Positions 1 through 12,854 of a stretch of DNA of 64,000 bases are shown piece after piece; the first letter of the stretch is position 1; the number at the start of each line of letters is the position of its first letter. Made by a program: the position numbers and the translations under genes. The notes under the pieces were generated by a model. It had not been told where the DNA came from. It did no database searches and worked only from the letters and a program-made list of their open reading frames with translations. Origin of the DNA: Strongyloides papillosus (lineage: Eukaryota > Nematoda > Chromadorea > Rhabditida > Strongyloididae). The stretch lies in the NCBI GenBank assembly GCA_005656395.1, contig SRSI01000044.1, positions 1,674,001-1,738,000 of the forward strand, given 5' to 3'.

Positions 1-61
1 TCCAGAAGATATTTTATTAATATAAATATATAGTTTTTAAAGAATAAATAATACTTATTTA

Positions 62-1639
62 CCACACCGGTAAGATGACCGGATTTTATGCTTTTTCGCG
101 CATTTTGGCGGGTAGAGACGCATTTTTATAACTTTAGAGCGCATTGTAAAAGTGATATTAAAACATTTTGTATTGTTATTTTTATTAAAAATTAGGTATT
201 ATACATTTTTAAAAATTCAAAAATTCCAATTTTGAAGGTGTTTTTCACCTCAAAAAATACCCAAAAATGGCACTTTTTGGGACTTTACATGAGCTACCAC
301 GAGATTTCAGAAAATATGAGACAGATGTCATTCGATTCGTGAACTTTTTATCTATAGCATATTTTTTTTTCAAAGGATGTTTTACGACTGGGAAAAAAGT
401 TATGAGGCAAAAAGTAAGTTTACCTCGAAAAGTACCAAATTTTATTGTAAAAATGATAAAAAATAATTGTTAAAATTATAAAACATACTTAAAATTAAAA
501 ATATATATTATAAAACTTTTAAAGAATGCAAACAAATAAAAAAAGCAAACAATAAACATGTAAAAAATGCCAACAGGCTCTTTATTAAAACAAAGAGATT
601 TTTGACTAAAAATGCTAACAATTGTTAGTTATAAAGGCATAAACAATTAAATTTCTTAACTATTTGATTTATTAACCTATCTCAATATGCCTAGAAAAAT
701 AAAATTTGCTTTATTAAGATTTAAAACTAGCTGTCTCAATTTAAATATGCTAATGCACAAACAAAAAAAAGAAATGAACTTTTTAAAAGCCTTAGGACTT
801 TTTATATAAGTTCTAATTATGCATTACTGATGAATTAACAAAATGTTTTGAATATCTACATTTAAAGTTTGAAGAATCTTTGAAAACATTTAACTCTAAC
901 AAAAGAATTCTTTGTATTACCGAAATATCATATATTTGATTGGTCATTTAGCTAAATTTATTGGTGATTATGGGACTCTTTGGTATTTCAGTGAGCAAGA
1001 AATTAAAGGTTTATATGTTTGGCTTAAGAATTACTCAATTAGTTTTCATTATAAAATTATAATATCAAAAAACAGTAAAAGAAAATGTTTTATTTAATGG
1101 GAATAACGAATAATTGTCATGACTTAGAAATTGGTAATATTTTCAAAATTTCTTCGTTTTTCTTACTTTTATATACTAAGTATTTAAAATTAAATAAAAA
1201 TACTAGGGAAAATTACGTAAAAACTATTTTTTCGTTCTTTATTATTAAAAATTTGGTACTTTTTGAGGTAAAATTACTTTTTGCCTCATAACTTTTTTCC
1301 CAGTCGTAAAACATCTTTTGAAAAAAAAATATGTTATAGATAAGAAGTTTAGGAACCGAATGACATCTATCTCATATTTTTTGAAATCTCGTGGTAGCCT
1401 CTGTAAAGTCCCAAAAAGTGCCATTTTTGGGTATTTTTTAAGGTAAAAAACACCTTAGAAATTAAAATTTTTAAATTTTTAAAAAAGCATAATACCTAAT
1501 TTTTAATAAAAATAACAATAGAAAAAATTTTAATATAACTTTTACGGTGCGCCTCGAAGATATGAGATTTTATAAAAACGACGCGGAAAAGCGTCATTTA
1601 TGCAAAATTCCGTTTTTAATACTACGCGTTAGCGGTGTG
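62..1639. mobile_element. Foldback/MITE-like element with ~400-bp terminal inverted repeats
   Basis: The outer ~400 bp on each side (about 62-460 and 1245-1639) are inverted copies of one another, for example the block around 'cactttttgggactttaca' at ~270 returns reversed at ~1395-1430. Tips read CCACACCGG on the left and CGGTGTG on the right. Flanks fit a 3-bp TTA duplication (59-61 and 1640-1642), or less cleanly 5-bp TTACC. The central ~780 bp is AT-rich and has only short meaningless ORFs, so the element is non-autonomous. A TTA duplication would suit the Harbinger superfamily, but no transposase is present to confirm it. Confidence 0.75.
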
Positions 1640-1788
1640 TTACCACTACCTTTGTATAAATATTGTTAAAATTTAAATATTACACAATAATATTATAATT
1701 TTATATATGTTCTTATTTATAAATAATGATATTTTTTACATAAATAAAAATTATTTTCCTTCTATTTTCTTCTTTCTTGTGTCTTCAG

Positions 1789-2120
1789 TGGAAGACAAAA
1801 TAGAAGCACTCTTTAAGGAGAAGTGCTCCGAACTCAACAAATATATAAAAGAATATATTGATCTTAAAAAATATTTCTGTTGCAAATATATAGTTAAAAT
1901 AATATTATTCATAAATTAATTTGCGTTGGATTTTATATATTTTCATAAGTTATCGTTTAATTTATCTTAATTAATGTTTTAAGACATATTTTTTTTGAAA
2001 AAAATTATTAAAGTTTTCTATGCGCTAGATATGTCAAGTCATCATCAGTTATCACCAAATAAAAATTATATAGAACATTCTACAACAGATCTAAATAACT
2101 CATTAATTGAAGTTAGCTAA
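1789..2120 (+). CDS. Possible small spliced gene (fragment)
   Basis: Two short open stretches look more protein-like than their surroundings. The first (about 1789-1880, after a 'cttcag' acceptor) reads as a lysine/glutamate-rich helical segment beginning VEDKIEALFKEK. The second, 2031-2120, is an ATG-started 29-codon reading frame (MSSHHQLSPNK...) that follows a 'gcgctag' acceptor-like sequence and ends in TAA. No convincing donor joins them in frame, so this may be a relic or chance. The first segment resembles in style the short coiled-coil fragments at 47.8-49.8 kb. Product unknown. Confidence 0.2.
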
Positions 2121-2470
2121 CTAAGATCTTTAATTTGCTTTTTATTACTATATTGTTTTATATTATTTTGTTCTTGTACATAAAATCTTCTAGACATCTT
2201 GAAATGAATACTAAATGCAAACAAGATCGATAAAAAAAATAATATAATTCGATCACGACTGTGGACATTGAGCACTATATATCTCCTAATATTATAAATT
2301 TTTATTTATGTACAAAAACAGTTTTTAAAATATCTTTATTTATTCAAACTTTTTGAAAATTATTTTAAGCCTTATTATGACAAAAAAATACATAAAAAAT
2401 TTTTGAATAGCATATTGATATCGATCCTTTTAGTCATTAAAAAGTATTTATGAGACTAGCTGCAGGTCTT

Positions 2471-5092
2471 CACTCAAAACAGAATTCTCACTTCAAGATG
2501 ATGTTTTTAAAATCATCACCTTAAGATGAGGATTTTATTTAGAATTTAGTGTACAGGGAGATGTCTTACAAAGGTATAACATTGGAATTGTATATATAAA
2601 CATATCAAAACATTATATTTCGTAATATGTTTTTATCATTTTACCTTTTTAATATTTATGTTTTAGGTATAATTTACAAGAAGTATGGACAAATTGCTGA
2701 TATACGTGACTAATTAATATAAAGATAAGTTTTATTAACTTTAAATATAGTTATTTTCTAGGAATTTGTATGATTTGTTTCCTGTATTCCAACATCAACA
2801 GGAATATTCAAAGTATACAGGTTAGTTATCATTTCGATTAATATTCATGAATGTTTTTGGTTATAAGGTACCTGATTCTCACTACTCAAGTTTGCAGGTG
2901 AGGTTAATCATTCTACTTGGATACATATTTTTAATTTTATTCATTTCAGATATAAACTCAGAATTGTCGAAAAGTTACCGTCAATTGGATCAATTATTAT
3001 AAAGATAAGTTTATTTTGCTTAAAATATATGATATTTTTCAGGTAATTGGAAAAACTGGTTCTTAAACAGGGTGTCTCATAATTAACCCCCCACCTGCGA
3101 GAGCTTATAACTTTTTTCCACGAAGAGATAAAAACGTGAAATTTTGCAGGTTAGTAGAACTAAGAGAAAATATTTTTTATTTTTTTTATTTTTAAAAAAT
3201 TATGGTCCCATTAGGACTTATGGCCATTTTAAAAAAATGTGTTTTTTTTGTCTTTATGAGTACGTAACTTTTTTATATAAAGAGATATTGAAATGATTCT
3301 TTTAAAGATCGAAAGCTCAACTTCTTTTGTACTATAATTGTCAATATTATAAATATTACACTTCATTACCATTGTTTAATTTTTAATTGGAACAAAAAAA
3401 CCACGATTTTTGCCAAAATTTCGTAGTTTTTTCAAAATGAATGCTCATTGAGAAGATTCTCACTAAAGTGTTATCATTTATCTGATAGAGTTAACGATGC
3501 TCTATCTAACGGTAATAATCTTGTTTTTTAGTAATAAGTTTCAAGAAAGTTATGACGATCCAAAAATAGTCTACTTTCTCCACTTTTCTAGTATTTAGAA
3601 AAAATATGTTATTTTTTTTTAATTTTTCAACATTTATAATGCTTTTTTAATGAAAGTAATTGAAATATTATCCTATTTTATATTGTTATTTGTTCATATT
3701 TCAAATATAACTTTATAAGAACAAGGCCGAATATACGATACTTTTGAAAGATACATAAAAATGCTCTTTTAGGGCAATTATTATGTAAAATAGTATAAAA
3801 CGCAGATAAATTGTAATAAATGTTAAGAAAAATGATTTTTAAAGAAATTTATATGATAAAAATTATTGGAATTTTTTTGGCCAAATATGGACAAGTGTGC
3901 AATATACTGTAAATTAGCATACTTTATTGATGATAACAAAACTATTAGGTATTAAATATGTTAAAAAATTAGTGTTTTTAACTTATTTTTTTACCAAAAG
4001 TACAAAATTTGTGATCTTTGGTAAATCATAACTTTCGTCAATGACATTTTATTTTAATGGCACTATACTCATTCGATAGAGCTTCGTTAACTCTATCAGA
4101 TAAATGATAACACTTTAGTGAGAATCTTCTCAATGAGCATTAATTTTGAAAAAACTACGAAATTTTGGCAAAAATCGTGGTTTTTTTGTTTCAATTAAAA
4201 ATTAAACAATGGTAATGAAGTTTAATATTTATAATATTGACAATTATAGTACAAAAGAAGTTGAGCTTTCGATTTGTAAAAGAATCATTTCAATATCTCT
4301 TTATATAAAAAAGTTACGTACTCATAAAGACGAAAAAAACACATTTTTTTAAAATGGCTATAAGTCCTAATGGGACAATAATTTTTTCAAAATAAAAAAA
4401 ATAAAAATATTTTTTCTTAGTTCTACTAATCTGCAAAAATTTACGTTTTTATCTCTTCGTAGAAAAAAGTTATAAGCTCTCGCAAGTGGGGAGTTAATTA
4501 TGGGACACCCTGTATTTCAAGATCGACAGGGATATTCAACATCAGATAAGTTTTCGCTTTTACTGGCAATTAAAAATATTTTTAATTATAGGAAGGATAG
4601 TTGTTGCTGTCCAAACTTTCAGATATCTCATATTTATCGAATTGGGTAAGTTTTGATGTTGTTCTAAAATTAATATCTACTAAATTTTTATTAATTAAAT
4701 TTTTTTTGTTAAAAAGTTGTTTAGTGAAAATGGAGATAACCCAACCGACATTGGGAGAGGAAATAAGTCATAATAAAATTAATTAAGAGTTGGTAATTCC
4801 TATAAGTTTCTTTTATCATGTGTTAATTGCTTTCTTTTGTAGGTTAATACGCCAATAAAAATTTTACTGTTTTGTAATAAAATTTTACAATTAAAAGCTT
4901 ATTTGTTTATCTTATATAACAATAATACAGCTATAAATAGAAATATTGCTATAAGAAAATGTTCTGAGACATTTCATTGGGGAAAAATATCCCTTTTGTA
5001 TATTTTTAAAATCATCACCTCAAGGTGATGAATTAGCATACACACAAAAAGTGAGAAATCATCACCTTGAAGTGATGTTTTCCATCTGAGTG
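2471..5092. mobile_element. CACTCA-ended element E1, inserted in tRNA-Arg(TCG) acceptor stem
   Basis: Begins CACTCAAAACAGAATTCTCA and ends in the reverse complement of a related tip (...CATCTGAGTG); flanked by TT on both sides. Next to each tip are inverted palindromic motifs of the CATCACCTTRARGTGATG kind (about 2495-2530 and 5010-5080). Body sequence is homologous throughout to E3 (16405-17384), for example the shared block 'ttagtgtacagg' and 'cctgtattcc/cttgtatttc' segments. A second transposon (3068-4512) is inserted in it; without this E1 is about 1.18 kb. No transposase ORF. The CACT tip recalls CACTA-type elements, but superfamily membership is inference. Confidence 0.85.
3068..4512. 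mobile_element. CAGGGTGTC-ended foldback element, nested in E1
   Basis: Terminal inverted repeats of ~495 bp (3068-3565 and about 4020-4512) start with CAGGGTGTCTCA and end TGGGACACCCTG. TA follows the right end; AA precedes the left end where TA is expected, probably by mutation. E3, the homologue of the surrounding element, is continuous at the matching site ('ggttcttataattcaag'), which directly shows this is an insertion. The middle ~450 bp has no ORF. The same family supplies the arms at 28052-28545/45410-45820 and the element at 12375-14106. Confidence 0.85.
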
Positions 5093-5133
5093 TTGTAGGA
5101 TAATGGCTAACGCGTCTGCCTTCGGAGGAGAAG

Positions 5134-6880
5134 CACTCAAAACCTTTTGCTTTTCTTTTTCCGGTGTTTACCAAAAAGACGGAAAATTTTCTGACAATTA
5201 GAAAATCTTGACTATTATATAGTATTAGGTTGGTGCATAAATAGTGGCCGCGGAGAGAAAAAATGAATTAAGACAATATTTCTTCAAGTGTATGTTAAGT
5301 AAATTAATCAAAAATATATTCGTTAGAATCTACACATTTTTCTCAACATTCTAACAGCCTTTGAATCCCCGTTTTTTAAGATTCAGGACTTTTAGATTTA
5401 ATGAAAGTCACTGAAATCGCTTTCTGCCGACTCCTGATTCTTAAACAATTTATCCTTAAAAAATGCATCAAAATGCTCAAAAAAATAGAAAATTGTAAGA
5501 AAGAGATCAGGGGAGTATGTAGGGTGAGATAGAGTTCCATATTTCAATTCACCAAATTTTTTTAATACTAGTTTTGAAAAATGGCATCTTATCTTGTCAT
5601 TCTATAATACTGGGTTATTTCTATTTTTAATGTCGGATGATTTTCTTTAGCTTTCCATTAATTTTCTCAAGCTTCTGTCAATATATTTTAACTCTCTTGG
5701 TCACTGCTTTAGATTTAGCTTGACAATCTTCCATTAATTCTGAGTATTGATAGTAAAGAGTACTCTTTTACCCTCTTTATTATTGAGGTCAAAATTAACC
5801 CCTTGGAATTTCTCAAACCACCCACACAAATAGTGTTCAGAAGTTGACTCTTCCCCCTATGCATTCACTTTATTTCGATATGCTTCAACTCTATTACATC
5901 TAAGTTTGAACTCATGCAAGAAAATTACCTGTAATTCCCTTTTTGACAACATCTTTAAGATTGGACATAACTTTTTTTAAAATTAATTTCTAAATCGAGA
6001 TAATATGCAAAATATTATCAGGGCAAGTCCCCCTACATTTCTACATAAAGACTGTTTTAATATGAATTTGTTTATTTTAATTTTTTACAATGTAAAGTTG
6101 TAGTGAGAATTTGCGGCCATTATTTATGCACCAACCTAATATTTGGTTAAATGTTCCCTCATATTATATTTCAATCGTATTAATTATCATTTTATGTAAA
6201 ATTTAACAAAATTGACTTCTTAATATGTTATTAATAATTCTTTTGTACGATATTTTTAATGTATATTTTTAGGTTTAATATTTTGTTGTGAAAAGGATAG
6301 CTGTTGGGGATGAGTTTTATGTAAGTATATTTCTATAAATAAATAATACTTCTATATTTATAATCATTATAGGTACCACACTAAGGAATGTTTTGAAGCT
6401 TGTCCAGGTTACTAAGAAATAAGTTTTTAGAGTTTCTTTACTAATATAAATAATTTTAGGTATGGGTTAATTTCATATAAGAATATATGTGAAGACGGTT
6501 TAAATAGAATCTTGTAGGCTACACGTTTATAATTACAAGCTATGCTGGATATATAAAGCCGAACGTTTTGAAGATTATTAGGAATTTTATCGGATAAGTT
6601 TATACCAAACTACTTTTTATAATTATTGTTTATCTTTATTTATTGTTGTATAGTAATCTAAGTATTGTTATAAATCTTTGATGTTTATATGTTTTTTTAT
6701 CAATGTTTTGTAACATTTTTAATCAGTACACAGGAAGTATATAGTATATTTTACACCGTTTATGGAGAAATTTAAAAATTTCTCTTTAGGAAACACTTTG
6801 GAATAATGTAACAATTTTCTGACAATTGGAAATGACAGCCAATTTTGACGTCAAATTTTCTGATAATTAGAATTTGAGTG
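5134..6880. mobile_element. CACTCA-ended element E2, inserted in tRNA-Arg(TCG) variable loop
   Basis: Begins CACTCAAAACC at 5134, ends ATTTGAGTG at 6880, flanked by AG (5132-5133 and 6881-6882). Only the first ~8 bases of the tips match, but the subterminal zones share a semi-palindromic motif ATTTTCTGACAATTAGAAA (about 5186, 6810 and 6850). It contains a mariner element (5225-6139), without which it is about 830 bp. The stretch near 6295 ('aaggatagctgttg') matches E1 near 4590 ('aaggatagttgttg'), supporting common descent. No transposase ORF. Confidence 0.75.
5225..6139 (-). mobile_element. Internally deleted mariner element
   Basis: Classic mariner tips: TTAGGTTGGTGCATAAATAG at 5225 and its inverse at 6120-6139, with TA duplications at 5223-5224 and 6140-6141. 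Minus-strand translation shows decayed transposase: an N-terminal helix-turn-helix remnant near 5770-5880 (GWFEKFQGVNFDL-like) and a C-terminal remnant near 5400-5540 (HPTYSPDL, then a phenylalanine-rich block). At 915 bp it is shorter than the usual ~1.3 kb; most of the catalytic core is gone and several stops are present. It is nested in E2, itself in a tRNA gene. Confidence 0.85.
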
Positions 6881-6910
6881 AGATTGCATGTTTGGGTCCT
6901 GTCAAAATCG

Positions 6911-9900
6911 ATTGGAATCCTCAGAAAATGCATTTGATTTATGTCTGAGGTGTTTAATCATTAATAATAATTTACTCGCAGCGGATTTCTTTAAAACATA
7001 GTTCGAACTGATAGTTCATATTTCCCTAAACTGTAAAATTTTATATTATTATGGCTTTTCTCCTTAGAAACTTTTTTAAGTCAAAGTAATTCTTAAAATT
7101 ATATTTCGCTTATATAAATTGTAAAAAAAGATACTATTGACTTTACTACTGTAAATTAAATTTATAACTATTTATTAAGTAGAATAGAGATGAAAATCAC
7201 TATAATTAAAGTTAATCAAATTTCTAGATTGTTTTAGTTGACGAAGACACATTTTAAAAAAATATAATTATTTTAGAATTGAAAGTCTATTCACTTTTTA
7301 TAAACTTTGTTTATAGAAAAAAGTTTTTTTTAGATTAAGAATAATATTTTAACTGCAAGTAATATGTTTAAAATGCTTATTATAGTATTTTTGTTATCTG
7401 ACTTTTAAAACTAGTGTAATTTACATTGAAATTGTAAAATATTATTTAACATCCAGAATTTTACATTATTAAAAACAGTTGCCATTATTATGCAGTACTT
7501 TTTATAAAGTGTTTCTTCTAAATGAAATAAGTTCTTAGCATCGTTTAGAAAAACATAATTGATAATGAGGTAACTATTGAAATAGTTTACAAAGTATATT
7601 TAATTACAAAAAGAGTATACAATCTACAAGTTGCAAAAAAGTATTAAAATATTTAAATCTTTATAAAAAAATTTTTTTTAATATTTTTAGAGATTCATAT
7701 GCTTATTTTGGGAAAGACACATAGTAATTTCGTTTGACCTAAAAAAGTAGTTGATAAAAAATATCTATATAGAAATAATTTCTGGAAATTAAAATTTTAG
7801 TAGAATAAAAATGCCTATGGCATTATAAAATATCACTACTTAATAGTTTTACTTAAATATCTGTAAATTATTATTTAAATATGTTAATTTTCGACAGGAA
7901 TGCATAAAGTTACATCATATTAAAAATCGAAATTAATCGAATATTTCAACTTATGATTTTTTCGTTATATAACATTTCAAGTTTATTGTCAAAAAATGTA
8001 CAACAATCAACTACAAGATATTGAATAACCCAGGGGAACCATTTGGAGCTCGATAAAATCCCAGTATATTTATAGTATAGTAATAAACTATAATTTAACA
8101 AAGGGATAAATTAATAATAGTAGTAAGGATACACAGATGTTCAGCAATTATGTACATTAATTCAATACTTATGTTCGATATTTCTCTTTTATACTAAGGT
8201 GTAGTTGAAGTGTAGAATTATTCCACATTTTATCTTTTTATAGTCCTCTATATAGTTGATGTGTTATTATTGATATGAGTTGGTATAAGTTTAGTTTTAT
8301 ACAGCACTTACGTTTTACAATTGAAAATGAAAGTGGTTATTTAGATTTTTAAATATCTCAATACTTTTAAGATGCTTTGAATCTATTTTGTTTGAGTATA
8401 TATTAACAAGAGGTGTAAATTTAAAGTACTCAATTTTGCACGTTTAAAAAGTCAATATATGTAGAAAAAACGTTACTCAATGGGTATATTTAAAGTAATT
8501 ATAAAAAAAGGTATTTTATAATTTATAAAATATTTATTATATGTTCGCAAAAATTGTAACAGTTGTGTAACAAAAATCTTATGCAAGTTCAACAAAAGGC
8601 AAATGAAAACAAAAAATCGTTATGCTAATTTTTGATTAATCTGTTTACGAATCGAATTCAATCAAAAGTTAATCAGTAAAAACTTTTTTAAACAAACAAA
8701 ATTTATATTTTTATTACTAATTCCAAAAGTATAAAGATTAACCAAAACAGTGAATTGTTTGGTCATTAAAATTGTTTAATGGTATGTTAAAGTACTTTTT
8801 ACGTAGAAGTAATCTATTTTTTTAATGTTTTTTTTTTGTTTTCAAAATAGATAGTTAAAATGAGCGTTATATTTTGCAATATTTCAATGAGAAAAGGAAC
8901 ATTAGTCTAATAGCTATATAGCTGATCGTGCCGCTACATAATTTTGCTGCTTAATTTTTTATAATAAAGGAATTGCAAAGGTATTTGATTTAACAGTTTG
9001 CTAAAAATTCCTATTTAGCGCGATTTTTTAGAATAAAAGGTATTCTAAGCATGAATAATAACAAATAAACATATCTTGAAGGATTTGCAGCAATTTTGTT
9101 GTGCAGCATTTGTGTTTTTAAGTGATTTTTTTGATTTTTTTAAAAAAAACACATTATTTTTATCCATTTATTGATAAAGCTTGGTCTATGGCCTCTCTTT
9201 GATTAGCAATGTCGTAATCTAGCTCCCGTATAAGGATGGATAAAACATTTTTACGAATTTTTTTATTGTTATTAATAAGTATTTATATAAGTGTTAAATT
9301 GTATAGATTTTTTTATCTAATTTTCTTAAAAAAAATTTACTTTTTTACTTTATAAAATTCGCATGTTATTGGCGCGTACGACATAAATTTTTGCGATGAA
9401 CTAATGTCCACTATCTCATTTTAATGTTGAAACACAAAAAGAACTATATAGACGTAACATTGAAATTAATTAATTTTACTATTGTTGGAAGTTTAAAAAT
9501 ATTACTTAATAACATAAAAATTTAGTGACTTTATATTTAATAAAAAAGAACGATGTAATGTTAGTCCGATATTTTTCTGAGAAACATTGTATTATTTATA
9601 TCTATTATTTTAAGAATATAAAGAGACCAAAAAGCTAACCCAAGGAAGGTACCGAAACTTAAGGCTTTAATTAAGTAAAAATTAAATAATTAATTAATAT
9701 TTGTACAATAGTTTGTATTTTTTTTTGCATTTTGTTTGTTAATAAAGTGTAAAAGCTTCCCAGATATAATATCACTCTTAAAATATTGCACTTTTTTATT
9801 GTCGTATTTTTTATTTTACAAATTTTAAAGACAATTTTTGAAAACTTTTTTAACAATTAAAAAACAAATAATATTTAAATAATTTTTTATTTCGCTTTTT

Positions 9901-10658
9901 GACTTATATTAAAAATTACTACTTTATTTTATAAATTTTAAATATCACGTCTTTAAAGAAATGTTATGCCAAACAAATAAAAAACACAAAATAATTTAAA
10001 ACTTTTATTTAATAAAAAAAAAGCATAATAATTTATGAAAAATTGCCCCTATTTATAATAATTTTATAATCAATATTATTAATCTATTATTTAAATTTTA
10101 CATTTTAATATTCTAATTTTATGTTATACCGATGTATTACAAGAAACCAATAACTAGAAATTAATAAAACAATTACAATTTATTGAAGATAAAATAATAA
10201 AAGCTTAGTAATATTTAAAACTTAGGATAGAAAGTTTTGAAATATAGTGAAATATGATAATTTTGAAGTCATCGTTTTCGTATAAATTATGTGCAAACGA
10301 ATTTCATTGATTTCTACAACATATTATTATTTCTATAATCGCCTACTTTTGTAATCGTCATACCCCCATTAGAAAGTAAGTTATTTATAATCTAATTTTA
10401 TTATACATTATAATTTTATAGTACTATTTTTAAACCCAAGTTAATAAAGCAATTATTTTAAAATAGAGAGTTCCATTTGTGCTTAACACTATCAATGTTA
10501 ATTTTTATTATTATTTTTTATCAATAAAATTTTTATGATATTGTTTTTGAAAAATTAATAATGTAGTTTGAATCAAAATGTTTAAATTTATTGTTTTACC
10601 AATAAAATATTTGTAAAAGTTACATTAAAAAAAAGTGAAAATTTATTCATGCTAAAAT
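6911..10658. other. AT-rich stretch without recognised genes
   Basis: About 3.7 kb of AT-rich sequence. No ORF of convincing composition, no inverted-repeat element with clear ends and no tRNA were seen. The 61-codon frame near 9671-9856 (minus) is lysine/isoleucine-rich low-complexity sequence and is not supported. Confidence 0.5.
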
Positions 10659-11057
10659 TTATAATTTATAACATTTTCTTCTAAGATAACTTTTTGATCT
10701 TTCAATTGTCCAGACATTTTCTACTTTAATACCATTTTTCTTTGTCTTAGAAATTTTCGCCTTTAATTCACTACCACATACAACTCCCATCATTCTTGGA
10801 CATTGTAACCATTTTCCTATAAATCGCACTTCAAATATTTCCCTTGGTTTAAATATTTTCTTAACATTTAATACATTACACAACCTTACAAGATGAACAT
10901 TCTTTTTTTTGTTGTGTTGTTTTATAGCTTCTGCAACAATTTTTTCCGTAAAAAGAGTAAATTTTTTCTTTGATTTCAATTTTTTAGATTCACCATTATT
11001 GACTACAGCAGTACTGATAATAAAAAATATTAAAAATAATAAATGGATATATTTCAT
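10659..11057 (-). CDS. Small putative secreted basic protein, 132 aa
   Basis: A single uninterrupted frame from ATG. Residues 1-19 form a clear signal peptide (MKYIHLLFLIFFIISTAVV) with likely cleavage near residue 20-24. The remaining ~110 residues are lysine-rich and hold five cysteines (C61 in RLCNVL; two in LQCPRMMGVVCG; two near the end, RRKCYKL having one), which suits an extracellular disulfide-bonded protein. The helix (about 40-60) followed by alternating hydrophobic strands is loosely like a cystatin-type fold, but no QxVxG motif is visible, so that is speculation. It stands alone: no intron, no neighbour within 1 kb. This is one of the few frames in the window that looks like a host gene rather than a mobile element. 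Confidence 0.5.
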   Translation of the reverse strand: MKYIHLLFLIFFIISTAVVNNGESKKLKSKKKFTLFTEKIVAEAIKQHNKKKNVHLVRLCNVLNVKKIFKPREIFEVRFIGKWLQCPRMMGVVCGSELKAKISKTKKNGIKVENVWTIERSKSYLRRKCYKL

Positions 11058-12374
11058 TATATTTTTTTGATAAATGTTTCTGTGTTATATAATTTATACC
11101 ACGTTTTATTGACATTTTAATATTTAATTAGGAATATCAAAATTTTACACTAATATGATATAAAAAAGAGACTAAAGATAATGTTAAATATTTTTGATGA
11201 GAGTTTTTATGCTACTACAGTAAAAATTAAATAAAATTCTTTTATTACAAACAAACTTTGTTTGCACACAGAATTATTCCTTTTTTATGACAAAATATAA
11301 AATGTTTTAATCATTTTTCGACATATTACATGAATACCTAAAAGACATTTAATGTAGTACCAAGTAATGTTTCTTAACTAGTAATTTAGCTTCTATTTTC
11401 CCAAAAATGTGCGCTTTTTACAAAATGACTTTTATTGGTATTAAGAAGACTGGAAATTATATCTCAACAAGTCCATAATCGATATTATAGTAATACTTTT
11501 CGATGTAAACACTATTTTAAACTTCAGTAGAAGAATTTTTTGTAATAAAGATAGTTCTATAACGTTTTCTTTGTTGATAATTTTGAAGGAGAGCTAACTA
11601 AAATATAATATATGGTATTTTTTTTGTTTAATGACTAGCTGGTATATATTAGATTATCTCAGGAAATATTTTTAAATGAATGTGAATTTTTATATTATCA
11701 TTCATATTTCTATATTTAAATAATTTTTTGTTAAAATGTTTGAAGCAAAAATGTTTTAAAGTACTATGTGGATTTTTTAACTACTTATTAAAATTTTAAT
11801 TTAGACAGCTAAACTATTAGACACAGTAGACAATGCAATATTAAAATTGCAAGTTTTATTTACCTATAAGAAGTTGCTTTAGATTAGTCATAATACTTCC
11901 GGAGAATAGCGTAATATAAACATTTTAAGCTATACTCAAAACACAATCATAATATTTTATTTTAGGTCATTTTAAAATTTAGGAACTCTTTATTAATACA
12001 ACAAGATTCTCTGGATGAACCTAATGTAAACGGTTAATTTTTTTATTGTTATTTTATTTGTTATTGTTACAAAAGAATATTTAAAAGCATATTTTTTTGT
12101 CATAATTTATAGTCACATTCCATTTATTTTTTAGGTCTATCTTGCAAATAAAAGAGTTATAATGCATACGGAAAAATATGACTACCAGAATTTTCATTTG
12201 GTAATAAAATATTTTTGCAACTTACTACTAAGGCATACTTTCAATAGTCAAAAAAATGAGGTGATTTGTTTGTGTGTGCTTTTAATATCAATTATAAGCA
12301 TATTGTGCTAAGAAGTTTACTATAATAAAAAAATAATTAGTTAAAATAAAAGCACATTCATTTTTTTTTATGTA
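11058..12374. other. AT-rich stretch without recognised genes
   Basis: About 1.3 kb with no credible ORF, repeat or RNA gene seen. It may hold the promoter of the minus-strand gene ending at 11057. Confidence 0.4.
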
Positions 12375-12854
12375 CATGTCCTAAATAGATCTGTAAGATT
12401 TTAAATATTAATAATTTTTTTATTTTTAATCAAATTCAATAATTTTTTTAAAATAATGAGTAAAGGTAAGAATTTTTGGCTATATAATTTTTTTTGTTAA
12501 ATTTTTCTTTTTGCAGCAAACTTTTTTCTACAGATTGATCGTTTTACATTCCAAAGTCGTACTATTTTATGGCTAAAGTTGTGGAATAACGATCAAGGTA
12601 ATACGATCTTGTCTCCAAAGAGCTTAAAAAACGTTTCCATACTTCAAATACAACTTCTAAGGGCCATATTTAACAATGTTGCTTATGAAAGGGTCAATAG
12701 TAAACAAAAAATTTTCTAAAAGGCTGTTAAAGCTGTGTAAAAATATCGATTTAATTTTCAACACTATTCAAAAATTGTTTTTTTTTAGGTAATAAAAATT
12801 CTAACGTATAAAATGATCAACGGAATAGAGGAAATCTGCAGCAAAAAAAATTAA

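Larger units (their letters stand above)
2465..6910 (+). tRNA. tRNA-Arg(TCG) interrupted by two transposons (pseudogene)
   Basis: The gene lies in three pieces: 2465-2470 (GGTCTT), 5095-5133 and 6883-6910. Removing the insertions at 2471-5092 and 5134-6880 plus one copy of each target duplication (TT, AG) gives exactly 73 nt. The anticodon loop CTTCGGA at 5120-5126 puts TCG at 5122-5124, exactly position 34-36. The acceptor GGTCTTG (1-7) pairs with CAAAATC (6903-6909) at five Watson-Crick positions plus one wobble. The T arm is GCATG-TTTGGGT-CCTGT (6886-6902). The D stem and T loop have decayed from the usual TTCGAGT. It cannot be functional as it stands. The sequence pattern around the anticodon matches eukaryotic tRNA-Arg(TCG). 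Confidence 0.8.

Noticed and set aside
267..473. 68-codon frame in the first foldback arm
   Set aside because: The inverted copy at the other end does not keep a frame, so it is repeat sequence and not a gene.
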